A stretch of DNA of 64,000 bases. It comes from Tetracladium setigerum (Eukaryota; Ascomycota; Leotiomycetes; Helotiales). The stretch lies in NCBI GenBank assembly GCA_031472005.1, contig PZJY01000002.1:2108001-2172000 (forward strand), read 5' to 3'. The notes under the pieces are model-generated. The model ran no database searches, was not told the origin of the DNA, and saw only the letters and a list, made by a program, of their open reading frames with translations. The position numbers and the translations under genes were made by a program. Of the stretch, positions 30,523 through 42,167 are shown one piece after another. Position 1 is the first letter of the stretch. Each line of letters starts with the position of its first letter.

Positions 30523-32553
30523 TCACAATTTCCTCTCCGCCGCATGGTCCTGTTTCTCGGAAACATTGACATCAACCTGTTTTTCTTCTCCTGCATCGCT
30601 GGAACTTCCTTGTTCGCCAGTTGGATCAGTACAATACTTCTTATATGTGTAGTTATCAACCTTCAAATTAAATGTCAGCATGCTTGGTTTAACGTCAGGG
30701 AGGTTATCAAAGCTGACCTTTTTAACAGCGAAAATATAAACGAGCATCACAACACTGCATACAATCAAGACAATAGAACCCCTTTTCCAGTACGGTGCAT
30801 CAGCGCCACTGTAGAACAGAATACCCCAGAAAGTCCATAAGACCATCGATCCAATATTCATGCAATAAAGCGTGACACCACGCACCGCATCATCGCCGTT
30901 GCGCTGGAGAATGATATTGGCCCATCCGAAAATCAGCGGGTTGACCATGTACGCCGTTCCGGAAAGATAGAAAGCAAAGAATGTGCCGGCAGTTGGAAGC
31001 GAGGGGACGACGAGCATGGCACCGACAATGATTTGCAGAAGAGCAGCTAGGACGGCCATGGGTACTCGCTGTCCAGTGACGTCCATGTGCCAGGCAGCAA
31101 TAAAATTGGCTGCGATACCGACTGCCTGCACGCCGAGCGGGTACTGGTTGATTTGGCTTTGAGAGTAGGTCTTTTGATTGTATTTGAGCCAGAGAAGGAA
31201 GTTGTTTTGGAAGGGGAATGCTTCAATTGCTGCGCAAACGGGAGACCAAAAAAAGAGTACCCAGCTGAGGTTTACTGTTAGCAGCAGTCGTGGAAGAGTT
31301 TTTGGTTGAAAGACTCACAAGATTGGGGTGAAGAGGACACGCTTCAGCAGAGAGACTGGACTGATGCTGTGCCCGTCGGCTTTGATAGGCGGGACTCGAG
31401 AGAGTGCCAATTCCCGCTCCCTTTCTGATAGATATTTGGCCTTTGTCTTACCGGGAGTATCTGGGAAATAAAGATAACCAAAAATTGCAATGGGAAGCGT
31501 GATGATGCCATCTGAAATTCGAGTTCAGCAGATGGTTCCAAAGGATATGTTGAAGTCACAACCTACCGATAATGAAGACCCACTGCCAACCCCAAGATTG
31601 CCCATTCCTCTCATACCCTTATGAATAGCTGTCATCATGAGACCAGCAAACATGGTACCAACCTGACCAGACGCAGTGAACAATGCAGTCCTCTTGGCGA
31701 TTTCTGCAGGCTTATACCAAGCGCCGATGATGTAGATGGTGCCTGCGTATGTGCTGGCTTCGCAAAGACCGAGGAAAAATCTCACGACACATAGCTGGGG
31801 AACTGTTTTAACTGAAGCTGTGACCATCTGTGATCACTTAGACTTCGTTTTGATAAAGTTGATGGTATGAACCTACCGTCAAGCCGGCCCAGACCACAAC
31901 CATTGTTGGGAACCAAATGCGTGGTGCGATCTTTTGGATAATGATACCGTGAGGAATTTGGCCAACTGCCATGCTATTGGTCAAATAATTAATGTTCAAC
32001 TTCAATGCATTACAAGATGATTTGAGAAATTGCACAGCTCGCTTACCCAGCAGTCGTGACAGCCAGAACTGTGGAATACTGTTGACCGTTCATGTTGAGC
32101 GCCTCGCGCATTCCCGCGACCTGAGGGCCTGTTGTCAGCTGGAAATTTGCTACGACAAGGAACCGACCGAGTACTCACATAGGCATTTGCGAAAGCCGCA
32201 CGATCTTTTAATATCTGTAAGTATATGTAATGGTTCCTCAGGCGACTGGCTTACCGAGAAAGTTAAAGAAGTAGGATAAACAACAATAGGTCTGCGGGGA
32301 GTAAAGTCAGAGATTGATGTAAGGATCCCCGTTGAAATTGGTGTTACTGACGAGAATGAAAAAGTCTGAACGCGAATTGTTAGTAATGATGTGAACACTT
32401 CGAAGTCGCTACATACCAAGTTTTCGAACCAATCTTCTCTCTTCAGCTGTCTTCGCCGCCTCACCAAGGAAGAACGCTACAATTTCGATCAGTCTTCTTA
32501 TCAATAAAAACAACTATCAAGAACGTACTTCTGATTTTATTTGACGCTGCCAT
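30523..32553 (-). CDS. MFS transporter, Dal5/Tna1-type anion:cation symporter
   Basis: About ten exons. ATG at 32553; first exons 32553-32529 and 32476-32417; stop TGA at 30523. Read across the junctions the protein opens with a short N-terminus and FFILTYCCLSYFFNFLDRAA, the signature first span of the allantoate/nicotinate/pantothenate permease family. It continues AYVAGMREALNMNGQQYS, MAVGQIPHGIIIQKIAPR, RFFLGLCEASTYAG, WYKPAEIAKRTALFTASGQV and QWVFIIDGIITLPIAIFGYL, with a 12-span layout and a charged C-terminus. It probably imports a carboxylated nutrient at the plasma membrane by proton symport; substrate not deducible. Within the exon ending before FIID the frame breaks at CCC 31616-31618 (minus-strand GGG); one extra G restores it. 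Confidence 0.88.
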
Positions 32554-35208
32554 TTTGAGATCTCTATCTGATGAAATCAATAGTAATGGAGTGAAGCCAG
32601 ACGTTGATGGCGAGGGCCACCAATCTTTAATAGCTGAACAGAGGAAGAACCTAGACCTGCCGCTTCTTGTATACAAACGCCACTAGTAAACGCATGCTGA
32701 GATTCAGGGTCATCTTCTTCCTCGTTTGTATACTAGCGTATACTAAATCTTATCTTGTTGACAATCAGATTCAACTTACGATCTAATCGCGGATCTGATT
32801 GACGAATCAATAAGGCAGAAGTTGCAGAAAAAAATAGAGTTTGTGGAGCAAGCCAATGCCAAGGTATTAGATCAACCTTCAAGCATAAATGGGCTGAGGA
32901 GAACCCATAAGTCTATTCGGTAAGAAGTCCGGCCTGGTGGTCCCAAGCAAGAGCAACAAAAAGTTTTTTGAGCCAAGGTACAGAATACGATATCCGGAAT
33001 ACAATAGTAACTGTTGGTCCAGATGAACAATAGTTATGGGGCCTGCTACTAGATTGGGTTGTTGGTACCCTAGCTTTGTTCAAAGATGTCGTGGTCTCGT
33101 CGTGTGCGACCTTTCAGATGCCGACTTAGGGCCAAGAGGAAATAAATATTGGAGATGCCTTCAAACCCCGTTAGACCTGCCATGATGGGTGATTAGGAGG
33201 CCGGAAAACAAATGAGATTCTTGAAGTAGTTTGAGCCTGGCTAAGATTGGTTCTCGGGGAAAAGATCTCGACCAATGTAAATGACAGATACAAATACTAG
33301 AGGTCTTGTCGCCCTTGTGGTGTACGAATCATACGAGTTAAACAAATGCAGGATGGCGAGAACGGAGACGGCACTGTGATGAAACGCCCCTCTGCCAGTC
33401 TGTTCTGTCTTCTTTGGCTGATCTCCCGTTGGCCAAGAGTGGAATTTCAATTTTATTACAACTTCTGCAGAGGCAAAGTTGTCATACCGTGACTTTGACC
33501 GTCCATCTGCGTCAACTTTCTAGCCATCAAGGTAGAAAACAAATTTGCCTCGCAAGTACGGATTGGAAGCACATTTACGAAGCTAAAGCCAAGAGTAAGG
33601 TTCATGTCAAAGAATCCACCTACCGATGATCGGCATATAGCTCATTGAGTATAATTACTTGGATGTTGAATGGCGGGTTGAATTATGCTAGCGTGGGGTT
33701 CGCTAAAATAGTCAAGATTCTTGGCATGTGGTTGTGAGGCTTCGCTCAACGACACTAAAAAAGGTATAGGATAATGGGATTCTAAACGTTCAGAGAGATC
33801 TTGATCACAAAAGAAACTAAGGTTATCAAAATACTCAAATTCATGGGCAATATTAATCTCATTTCCTGCCGTCGTAGATACAAGTTAAAACTCTTGACGT
33901 CTTGGGAATTACCTGACTACAGCCAAACGAATCATAATCGAAAGGGAAGTGAAGGCATGGTCTTTTATGCGGGCAATTTTACGCTACTCGCTTTGATGAG
34001 ATTCAGTATATATATATAACTATTTGTACGGTCGTTGAAACAGAGCGTTCTTAAATTTCGATTGCAGTGGCAGGTGACATCCTCTTTCGCAGTGTCTCGG
34101 AATTATGAAGTAGAACACACTTCGAAACAACAGTCAAAACTTGAGGAAGGTATGAAATGATACGGGGCCCACAAAGTCATTATTCGAGGATAATTTATCG
34201 TCGATTAATAATAATCACAAGTGCAGTCGTGCTCCAGGTCTTTGAAGTTGGGCTCAATGGTCCAAACGTGACTCGAGGTGAAGGATTGAAACGTCAAGTA
34301 TCTTCAAAATTTGCACCCGTATGATTATGGAGAAGTAAGTGCCTTGTGTGAGCTTCTGTTTTATATTGAATTCATCTTATAGGCATAATTGACCTTAAAG
34401 ACACGAAATGCTGATGGGGGCCAAGGACATTTCGGGACACAACGTGGAGCGGTCGCGTGCGACTAACACCTGTGAGACGCACACCATCCATGGCTTTTGG
34501 AATCATAAAGGTTCTCGCACTGCGTCGAATATCACGGTACCACCTGCATGTGCTGATCAGGCTTGCAGTTGGAGTCTGCCACATGCTTTGCTTCAACGCG
34601 GAACCCAGTCGCAATTTAAGAGTCAACAAGCACAGCAAAACATAATTCTTCTGGCACATCCGCCTCTGTTCTCCCTTTCAAGGTATCCCCAACAAGTATG
34701 AGGTGTATTGCACGATATAAAAGGGTAGAATCTTGATGAGCTTATGAAGACAACTCGTCCCTGAACAGGTGATCACATTACAATAGGCAAAACTGTGCAT
34801 AACTATGATCTTTAAAGAAGAGTTTTTGTTCTTAAAACACATTATCTACGGTTGACTACTCCCTTCTGAAATTTTAGAAGTCCAAGATGGCTACTTCAAA
34901 AGGACGAAGAAGCTGATGTCTCAAAATGGAGCCAGAAGTTCAGATGACGCCTGCCGAGCTTGAGCATGTGAGCAAGCTGCCGCCTTGAAGCTCTCCAAAA
35001 ATATTTCCCCTGCTCAACACTCCATTCCATTTACTCAGGACTCCTTCTCACAATGCCTCAATAACTCCGTTACGAAACTTAAACTACGTCGTACAAATGA
35101 TTTTAATGAAATAAAGTAAAGACCACCATCATCTCTATTTTCCAAGCTTCGATTTTCAAGGATTCTGTTACACTGTCCGTCCAGACATAGGATTACAATT
35201 CGACGAAA
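32554..35208. other. 2.65-kb gene-free stretch
   Basis: Divergent upstream region between the Dal5-type transporter (minus) and the coiled-coil gene (plus). Moderately AT-rich with no open frame above 97 codons that looks like protein. I looked for transposon ends, tRNAs and tandem repeats and recognised none; a TATATATATA run is near 34009. It could be the remains of an old element. Confidence 0.4.
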
Positions 35209-37125
35209 ATGTCACGATCAACCTCCTTCTTCCGCACCTCCACCCCCCTCGACCACAAATCATCTCGAAGAGACTCATCACCTCTCCTCCCCCTCCACGA
35301 ACCCTCTTCCTCCGTCTCCCTCCGTTCGCTCTCACCACGCTCCTCGCATTCCCACGAACACGAACAAGACCAAACAAGCAGACGAGCATCTCCCTCACCA
35401 ACACCATCATTTTACCGCGATGCCTTGAGCTCTACTTCCAAAGCCAGCAGTTTCGCCGGACCGGCAGGTAGATATGTTGATTCTGAAGGTGGTGGTGGGA
35501 GGGACGTGTTTCCGGATACGCTCAGTTCCCCGATTTCGAGGATGGGGATAAGGGATGGTATCGCTGAAGACGAGAGCAGCAGCAGAAGGCGAAAAAATAA
35601 CGGGGATCGCAGAATAATGTTCGATGCACCACCGCCTCCGATAGCAGCAAGTATGTATCTCTCGCCGCAATACACCACCCTTTCATCTACGAACACACAA
35701 GTTGGATCAAGTCATAGCAGAGGCAGTACGAGTCGAACGAGTAGTACGAATAATACCCGGCAACGCTCTATAACTACAGCTAGTAATGACCCATTACTTG
35801 TACTGGAGAGGAGAGAACAGTCTATCCAACGGAATCTACAGTATCTTCTTGATGCACAATCCGCAGGTTTGATCAATGGTTTTGGAGGTGGTGGTGAAGG
35901 GGGAGGTACAAGTGACGCTGGAAGTAATACACCAACAGGCACAAGAACGCGCAGTATAAACAGCCAAAATAGAAATTCCAAACAGCGAGGAATTACACCT
36001 GTTCGCCAACCCAAAGCTTCTAAACCCCTCGGTCTCCGCGGCGCACGTCGTGGCATCCTCTCCGAAATGGATGAACTTTCCCAGATTAAATCGGAGGAAG
36101 CACATTATCTCATTTCAGAAATCCGCCGTCGAGAACTTTTACTGCGGAAGATAAAGACGTGGGAGGGTCGCATTCAGGGAGCGCAGGACAAACTCGCTGC
36201 ATTCGAGACTGGGGAGGATGGGATGGATGGGGAGTTGAAGCGGGAAGAGAAAGCCGTCGATCATGAGATCAGAGAGTTGGAGGAGAGGCTGAGGGGGATG
36301 AAAGCTAGGAAGAGGTGGTTGGGTGAGAGGATTGCGGAGGGTGTAAACAGGAGGGAGGCGGAGGTTAGTGGATATCGTGGTGCGTTGAGGGAGGCCGAGG
36401 GGGAGGTAAAGGAGTTCTTAAGAAGGCCGCCGCTACCTGTAATTCCTAGGGAAGAGGAGGAGGGGACTTTTGGGAGGTTGCCAGTTGGGCGGAGGACATT
36501 AGGGATGGCAAAAGATTGGTTTGGGAGGGAGGTCCAGGGACTGAAAGAAAGAAAGGAGGAGGTGGAAAGGGAGAGAGATGCTTCTATTGAGGGCGCTAGA
36601 CTGTGGAAAGAGAGTTGCGATATGGTCGTTAAATTCGAAGATGCGTTGAGACAGCAGATCTCAGGAACACAGCCGAACAATAGAGAAGCAGGACTTAAAA
36701 CGCAGATTGAGAAGATGAGGGTTGTGATTGAAGGTTTGGAGGAGGTGAGAGAGGAGGCCGAGGGGAAGGGATGGAACTTATTGGTTTGTGCCGTTGGAGC
36801 AGAGGTCGAGGCTTTTAGACAGGGGAGGTCTATTTTAATGGATGCTATTGGGATGGTTGAGGTGGAAGAGCAGCCAGAGAAACATACCGGACGCGCGAGA
36901 GAGGGAAGTTTGGGAAGTATAAAGTGGTCCGAAGATGGGAAAGACGGTCGCCAGAACAACATCACCACAGGTAATAACAAGGACAGCAGTAACGGCCTCA
37001 CCGACGCGAGTAATGAACGATCGAAGCGAGCAGTAAGTGAAGAGAGCACAGAGGAGGATGAGGGCCCAAATTTGGAGGAGTTGATGGTTGAGCGAAGGAG
37101 CACGGATGGTGAGAGTACTTCTTAG
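35209..37125 (+). CDS. coiled-coil protein, possibly Atg28-like
   Basis: Single exon, ATG 35209 to TAG, 638 aa. The first 190 residues are Ser/Arg/Thr-rich and low complexity. Then comes LLVLERREQSIQRNLQYLLD (about 200-220), a Gly-rich linker, and a long charged helical region from about 285 to 420 (MDELSQIKSEEAHYLISEIR, EEKAVDHEIRELEERLRGMK) predicted to form coiled coils. A second helical part lies at 440-560. The tail is acidic (ESTEEDEGPNLEELM). The arrangement reminds me of the filamentous-fungal Atg28 family, selective-autophagy factors described in methylotrophic yeasts, but this is recall and not a comparison. It could instead be another scaffold protein. Confidence 0.75.
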   Translation: MSRSTSFFRTSTPLDHKSSRRDSSPLLPLHEPSSSVSLRSLSPRSSHSHEHEQDQTSRRASPSPTPSFYRDALSSTSKASSFAGPAGRYVDSEGGGGRDVFPDTLSSPISRMGIRDGIAEDESSSRRRKNNGDRRIMFDAPPPPIAASMYLSPQYTTLSSTNTQVGSSHSRGSTSRTSSTNNTRQRSITTASNDPLLVLERREQSIQRNLQYLLDAQSAGLINGFGGGGEGGGTSDAGSNTPTGTRTRSINSQNRNSKQRGITPVRQPKASKPLGLRGARRGILSEMDELSQIKSEEAHYLISEIRRRELLLRKIKTWEGRIQGAQDKLAAFETGEDGMDGELKREEKAVDHEIRELEERLRGMKARKRWLGERIAEGVNRREAEVSGYRGALREAEGEVKEFLRRPPLPVIPREEEEGTFGRLPVGRRTLGMAKDWFGREVQGLKERKEEVERERDASIEGARLWKESCDMVVKFEDALRQQISGTQPNNREAGLKTQIEKMRVVIEGLEEVREEAEGKGWNLLVCAVGAEVEAFRQGRSILMDAIGMVEVEEQPEKHTGRAREGSLGSIKWSEDGKDGRQNNITTGNNKDSSNGLTDASNERSKRAVSEESTEEDEGPNLEELMVERRSTDGESTS

Positions 37126-39338
37126 CGTGTGCTTATATTAGAGATACCCAAGTGTGTTTGAGTGATTTAAAGTATGAATTCGTATTGTTAAGACTAAGTT
37201 GTTATTAATTGGTCCAAAGTTTCCTGTAGATACGTGATGGTAGAAGAGGATGTTCTTGGTGAATGTGTGTGTGTTGGTAATCTTACTATACCACTATACT
37301 TTGCCTACGAGTATTGAAATACTAAGTAACTTAGGATATTCTAACAGTTTTCCCTCCACAGGTAAAGAGCCTCAAAAAAAGATGTTCCTGAAGCTCGTTC
37401 ACGTGCACCTTTCATATCCATGCTCGTTCATCTTTTCACTGGTCGATCGGGTAAGTTCGGAGGAACCTCGGTTCTCGAAAAGCGAAGTGTGGAGAGGAAA
37501 GGGAGAGAGTTCACCCAGAGCGAGGGTTTTGCTAAAACAAGAGGGGTGGAAAAAGCATTTGCTTTGAATTTTTCGATTTAATATTTCGAAAACTGTGCCA
37601 TTTCGCACCGCGGAAAAATAGCAGAGGGGAGCAGAGAAGCCGACATCCAACGCCCGACGATCACAGCTGGCTTGCTGCGGAAGATGGACAGAAAAACACT
37701 CCAACAACGCCGTGTTGCTCCTTCCTTCATAAATTCCATTCCTCCGGTTATGGCTCGTTCTTTGCCTTCATAAAGTCAACAGTCACCCATCTAGCCAGCC
37801 GGCCAGAGGTCCCCCGCTTGGTTATGTCTTTCCTCCATGCCACTTTCTCGACATCTCAGCCTATCCTATCCCATCATATCCTATCCTATCCATTCCGGCT
37901 GTTCTGCCTGCTGGCTTTATCGCTTTCTCTCGAACCAAGGACTAGCACCTGCGAAGGAGACGGAGGTGTCGAGAACCCATTCGCCGACTCCGAGGTATTT
38001 GTCTATCCAGACATTGACATCTTTGTTCTCTGTAATGCCTTCCTTCTTGAAGCTAGGTCTGGGTCCCGCCGGTGGGGCGTGTTAGCCAATATGTTCTCTT
38101 ATGTTTGTTCGTCGCTGCAGTCTGATTCTGGATACTACCAGATCAACCCGGACTGATTACTTCCTGCCTCAAGTAAGGTGGAAGGGAGGATGTGGGTTGG
38201 ATATTTGTGATTTTGGACTTGGACTCGGCCTTGGGGGTTCGACGTACGTTAAGCCAGTGGACCTCTTCATGCCCGCGAGGATTGTGGAAACTGCAAGAGA
38301 AGAGTCAGCACATCTTTGGAGGGAGTAAGGAGCAAGGCGGAGCAGGAAGGTACGTACTCAAGACAGCATCAAAACCATAGTGGACTATCTTTCCCAACTT
38401 TCCCCAGAGACCAAAAGTTAGCATGTTGAGGAACTGCATGTGCCCAGAACATTAGGTTCTCGTCCTTTCGCTCGAGCCAAGCGTGCCTCGAGAAAGTTTG
38501 AAGGGGGGAGGGACTGACCATGTTTGCGTGTTTGCGTGTTGTGGTTGCTTGCAAGTGCGAAGACTGTTCGTTCTTGTTTCTGCTCCGCGGGTAAAGGCGA
38601 AGGAGGAGTGTCGGCGATGTGAGGGGCGGTGGATATGAGGCTTCGCTAGTTAGCTTAGCTGCGACCGAGTGCTTTGGTGTTGAGAAGGATCTGTTTGTTT
38701 TATGGCGGTTTTGCTTGTTTGTGATTGTTTTGATTGAGTGGAGTGGGTTGATGAAAGCAGCAGCAAAGCAGCTTGGATGACTTGGATGCTGCAGCGTCAG
38801 TCTCGCAGCGTCTCTTGGCAGGACATGTTCGGTCTGGTCACTGCACTACGGCAACCGGCCATAATCGCCCGCCCGTTATCGACCACCAATCGACTCAACA
38901 CACTCTGGTGGTGGGGGCTCGAAACGTGCTTTTTCCCCCTCCATTTTCTTCGTCCCTCCCTCTCTCTCTCCTTCTGCACATCCCACGACCAGATAATCGC
39001 GCAGATTCTGTAAGTTTTCCCTTTTCTCTCTCTCTTTCTCTTTCTCTATATATACTCTCCCTCTCTCCCTCCATTACAGCTCTGCCATTGCTTGCACAGC
39101 TGCATCCAGAGCTTGGAAAGCCGCTAGTTGATTCAGGTCAATCCAACAAAAAAACCCCCACCAAGATAGCAGAGCAAAGCAAACCACAAAACCAGAACGA
39201 ACCTCACTGACAATCAACCATCACTCCCAGAATACTCTGTTGTACCGCCCCCGTTCTATTCACGAATTCACATCTCACGGACACGAATTGCATAATCTAA
39301 ACCTCTACACAAAAAACAACCCCCCGCTATCCTTCATC
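37126..39338. other. 2.2-kb intergenic region, pyruvate kinase upstream
   Basis: 3' flank of the coiled-coil gene, then the pyruvate kinase promoter. Holds an imperfect CCTATC repeat (37861-37892), GT-rich DNA near 38500-38740 and the CT-rich tract listed separately. A frame from 37818 has a hydrophobic stretch but no further support. Confidence 0.45.
38930..39075 (+). promoter_or_regulatory. CT-rich promoter/leader tract of pyruvate kinase
   Basis: Long C/T runs (for example 39016-39050, CTCTCTCTC followed by TATATATA, then CTCCCTCTCTCC) lie about 260-400 nt before the ATG at 39339. Pyrimidine-rich blocks near the transcription start are typical of strongly expressed fungal glycolytic genes. 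A TATA-like TATATATA is at about 39048. Position of the start site is inferred. Confidence 0.5.
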
Positions 39339-41283
39339 ATGGCTGCCGTGGTTACCGCAATGGACCATTTGTCCTCTGGCTCGACTAAGATTGAGTGGTT
39401 GTCTCAATTGAACACTGAGTATGTATAATTCTGCTGTCTTGCTCGCTCTTGTGCAGTCCCTCGATCTGCCAGTTGCGACTTTCCAGCACTTCACTTCTCA
39501 CCTTCATGTTTCAGAGATTGTCGTCTTGCCGACCACTTCTCCATCTCCTCCTCCCCTCAACCAGCCCTCTCCCAACCTCACCCGATCCACAGCACTCTTC
39601 AAGCTCACACAATGTTTTCAATCACGGCTAACGCGAGTGTTAATGCCAGCTTCACCCCGGAGAAGAACTACCGCAGAACCTCCATCATCTGCACAATTGG
39701 CCCAAAGACCAACTCCGTTGAGGCTATCAACAAGCTCCGAACCGCAGGTCTCAATGTCGTTCGCATGAACTTCTCTCACGGTTCCTACGAGTACCACCAG
39801 TCTGTCATTGACCATGCCCGCGAGGCCGAGAAGGTCCAGAAGGGACGTCAAATCGCTATTGCTCTGGATACCAAGGGCCCTGAGATCCGAACTGGTAACA
39901 CTGTCGGCGACGCCGATCTCCCAATTGCTGCTGGTGCCGAGATCAACATCACCACTGATGAGAAGTACGCGACTGCTTCTGATGCTCAGAACATGTAAGT
40001 AACTACAATCTATTTTCAATCTCAATTGTGTGAACTAACGACTTGCAGGTATGTTGACTACAAGAACATCACCAAGGTCATCTCCCCAGGCCGTATCATC
40101 TACGTTGATGATGGTGTCCTTGCCTTCGATGTCCTCGAGATCGTAGACGAGAAGACCATCCGCGCCCGTGCCCGTAACAACGGAAAGATCTCCTCCAAGA
40201 AGGGTGTTAACCTCCCAAACACCGATGTCGATCTCCCAGCCCTCTCCGAGAAGGATAAGGCCGATCTCCGATTTGGTGTCAAGAACAACGTTGATATGGT
40301 TTTCGCTTCCTTTATTCGCCGTGGAGAGGATATCACTTCCATTCGTGAGGTTCTTGGAGAGGATGGAAAGCACATTCAGATCATCGCCAAGATTGAGAAC
40401 AGACAAGGTCTTAACAACTTTGCCGAGATTCTTAAGGAGACTGATGGTGTTATGGTTGCCCGTGGTGACTTGGGTATTGAGATCCCAGCCGCCGAGGTCT
40501 TCGCTGCCCAGAAGAAAATGATTGCCATGTGCAACATCGCCGGAAAGCCCGTTATCTGCGCTACCCAGATGCTCGAGTCCATGATCTACAACCCTCGCCC
40601 AACCCGTGCTGAGATCTCCGATGTTGGCAACGCCGTGACCGATGGTGCTGACTGTGTTATGTTGTCTGGAGAGACCGCTAAGGGTGACTATCCTAACGAG
40701 GCTGTTCGTGAGATGCACGAGACCTGCCTCAAGGCCGAGAACACCATCGCATACGTCTCTCACTTCGAGGAGTTGACCAACTTGGTTCAACGCCCTGTCT
40801 CAATCGTCGAGTCTTGCGCCATGGCTGCAGTTCGTGCCAGTTTGGACATGAACGCCGGTGCTCTCATCGTTCTTTCCACCAGCGGTGACAGTGCTCGCCT
40901 CCTCTCCAAGTACCGTCCCGTTTGCCCCATCTTCATGATCACCCGAAATGCTAGCGCCTCCCGATTCGCTCACTTGTATCGTGGTGTCTATCCATTCCAC
41001 TACGCCGAGGAGAAGCCTGATTTCGCCAAGGTCAACTGGCAAGAGGATGTTGATGCTAGAATCAAGTGGGGTATCGCTGAGGCCATGAAGCTTGGTGTTT
41101 TGGCGAACGGTGAGACTGTGGTCGTTGTTCAGGGATGGAAGGGTGGTATGGGTAACACCAACACGTAAGCTACATTTATCCTCGGATTTCTCTGAAATGT
41201 GCTAACATTTAAATAGTCTCCGTGTCATCAAGGCAGACCCAGTTGATCTTGGACTTGTCGGAAAGACCAACGCATTCACATAA
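39339..41283 (+). CDS. pki: pyruvate kinase
   Basis: Exons 39339-39418, 39638-39994, 40049-41164 and 41217-41283 total 1620 nt (539 aa), all in phase. The enzyme converts phosphoenolpyruvate and ADP to pyruvate and ATP, the last step of glycolysis, in the cytosol. Seen: TSIICTIGPKTNSVE, VVRMNFSHGSYEYH (substrate-binding region), ALDTKGPEIRTGN, the catalytic lysine block QIIAKIENRQG, the metal/PEP loop MVARGDLGIEIP, CATQMLESM, SGETAKGDYP, and the C-terminal allosteric domain ending LGLVGKTNAFT. The first intron is long (219 nt) and its acceptor GCGAG is unusual, with a CTAAC only a few bases before it; an ATG inside the intron (39612) also opens into exon 2 in frame. Constitutive strong expression is likely from the CT-rich promoter. 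Confidence 0.98.
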
Positions 41284-42167
41284 ATCACCTTCTCATCACC
41301 TACGGAAAAGGGGATGTCGGATGTCATCTCGTCTGAAATCTCAATTTGTTTAGCGAGATACTCCATCCAACCTCAAACCAACTACAGAAGTTCATATAGC
41401 GCACTTCCCGGAAAATCGATATGGGATTGATTGACACGGCACCTATATATATCAGTACGAATGACACGAGAATAATGGGTGCGGGTGGGATAAAAATTGT
41501 GGCTTGTCCACAAAAGGATACTACAATGCGTCTTGCGTTCTTGCGTTCTTACTTCGTCTTTGTAATTGATGAACCCCCATTGAGCCATAATATATAGAGA
41601 AATGCAAAACCTTGAAGCGCCTTTGCGAAGCAAGTTTTTATGAAATTTAGTTTTGTATTTTTGTGGTGTTTTGATGTGACATGATTTGACATGGCTAAGT
41701 TGATTTCAATGTCGAAAGGCCGCTTCTATGGGAATAAGGAGGTTGAAGACATCATAACTTTTGTTTTTCTCTTGATTCATTATTAGTTGCAAATAGTCTA
41801 GCCAACTAGTTACCCCACCCTGCGCAACTGCAGCTCCTAGCCAGGAGAACATGTACTTGCCTAGGAAGATATTCGAGATTCTTTCCTGGTCTGGGTGGTC
41901 TTTGCCGAAAAAATGATGCTAGGCGTAGCTTTCTCTTTCTCACTTCACCGGTGAAGTCATCTCATTCCTCCTGTCCACTTGTTACCGCCATCCTTCTATT
42001 TCTTCAACGAAGGAGAAGGGGAGCCTGTGTCGTGTGGGCAAGCCTTTGCCTTCCTTCAACCCCCCCTAAAATCAAACAATCCGCCTTTAAAGGTATTGTA
42101 ATCCTTTCGTTTCGAGTAATTGATCACCGCCCACACAAACTCCCCACAAATGCCTCCACCTCAGCCC
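41284..42167. other. intergenic between convergent genes
   Basis: 3' flanks of pyruvate kinase (plus) and of the hydrolase (minus). AT-rich; nothing else recognised. Confidence 0.45.

Noticed and set aside
36261..37103. 280-codon minus-strand frame
   Set aside because: Antisense shadow of the purine-rich coiled-coil gene; it is mostly Ser/Leu/Pro.
37818..38156. 112-codon frame with a signal-peptide-like start upstream of pyruvate kinase
   Set aside because: Hydrophobic part comes from a CCTATC simple repeat; no further support, and the start is not ATG in a good context.
40035..40790. 251-codon minus-strand frame
   Set aside because: Lies wholly opposite pyruvate kinase exon 3; a codon-bias shadow with no domain.
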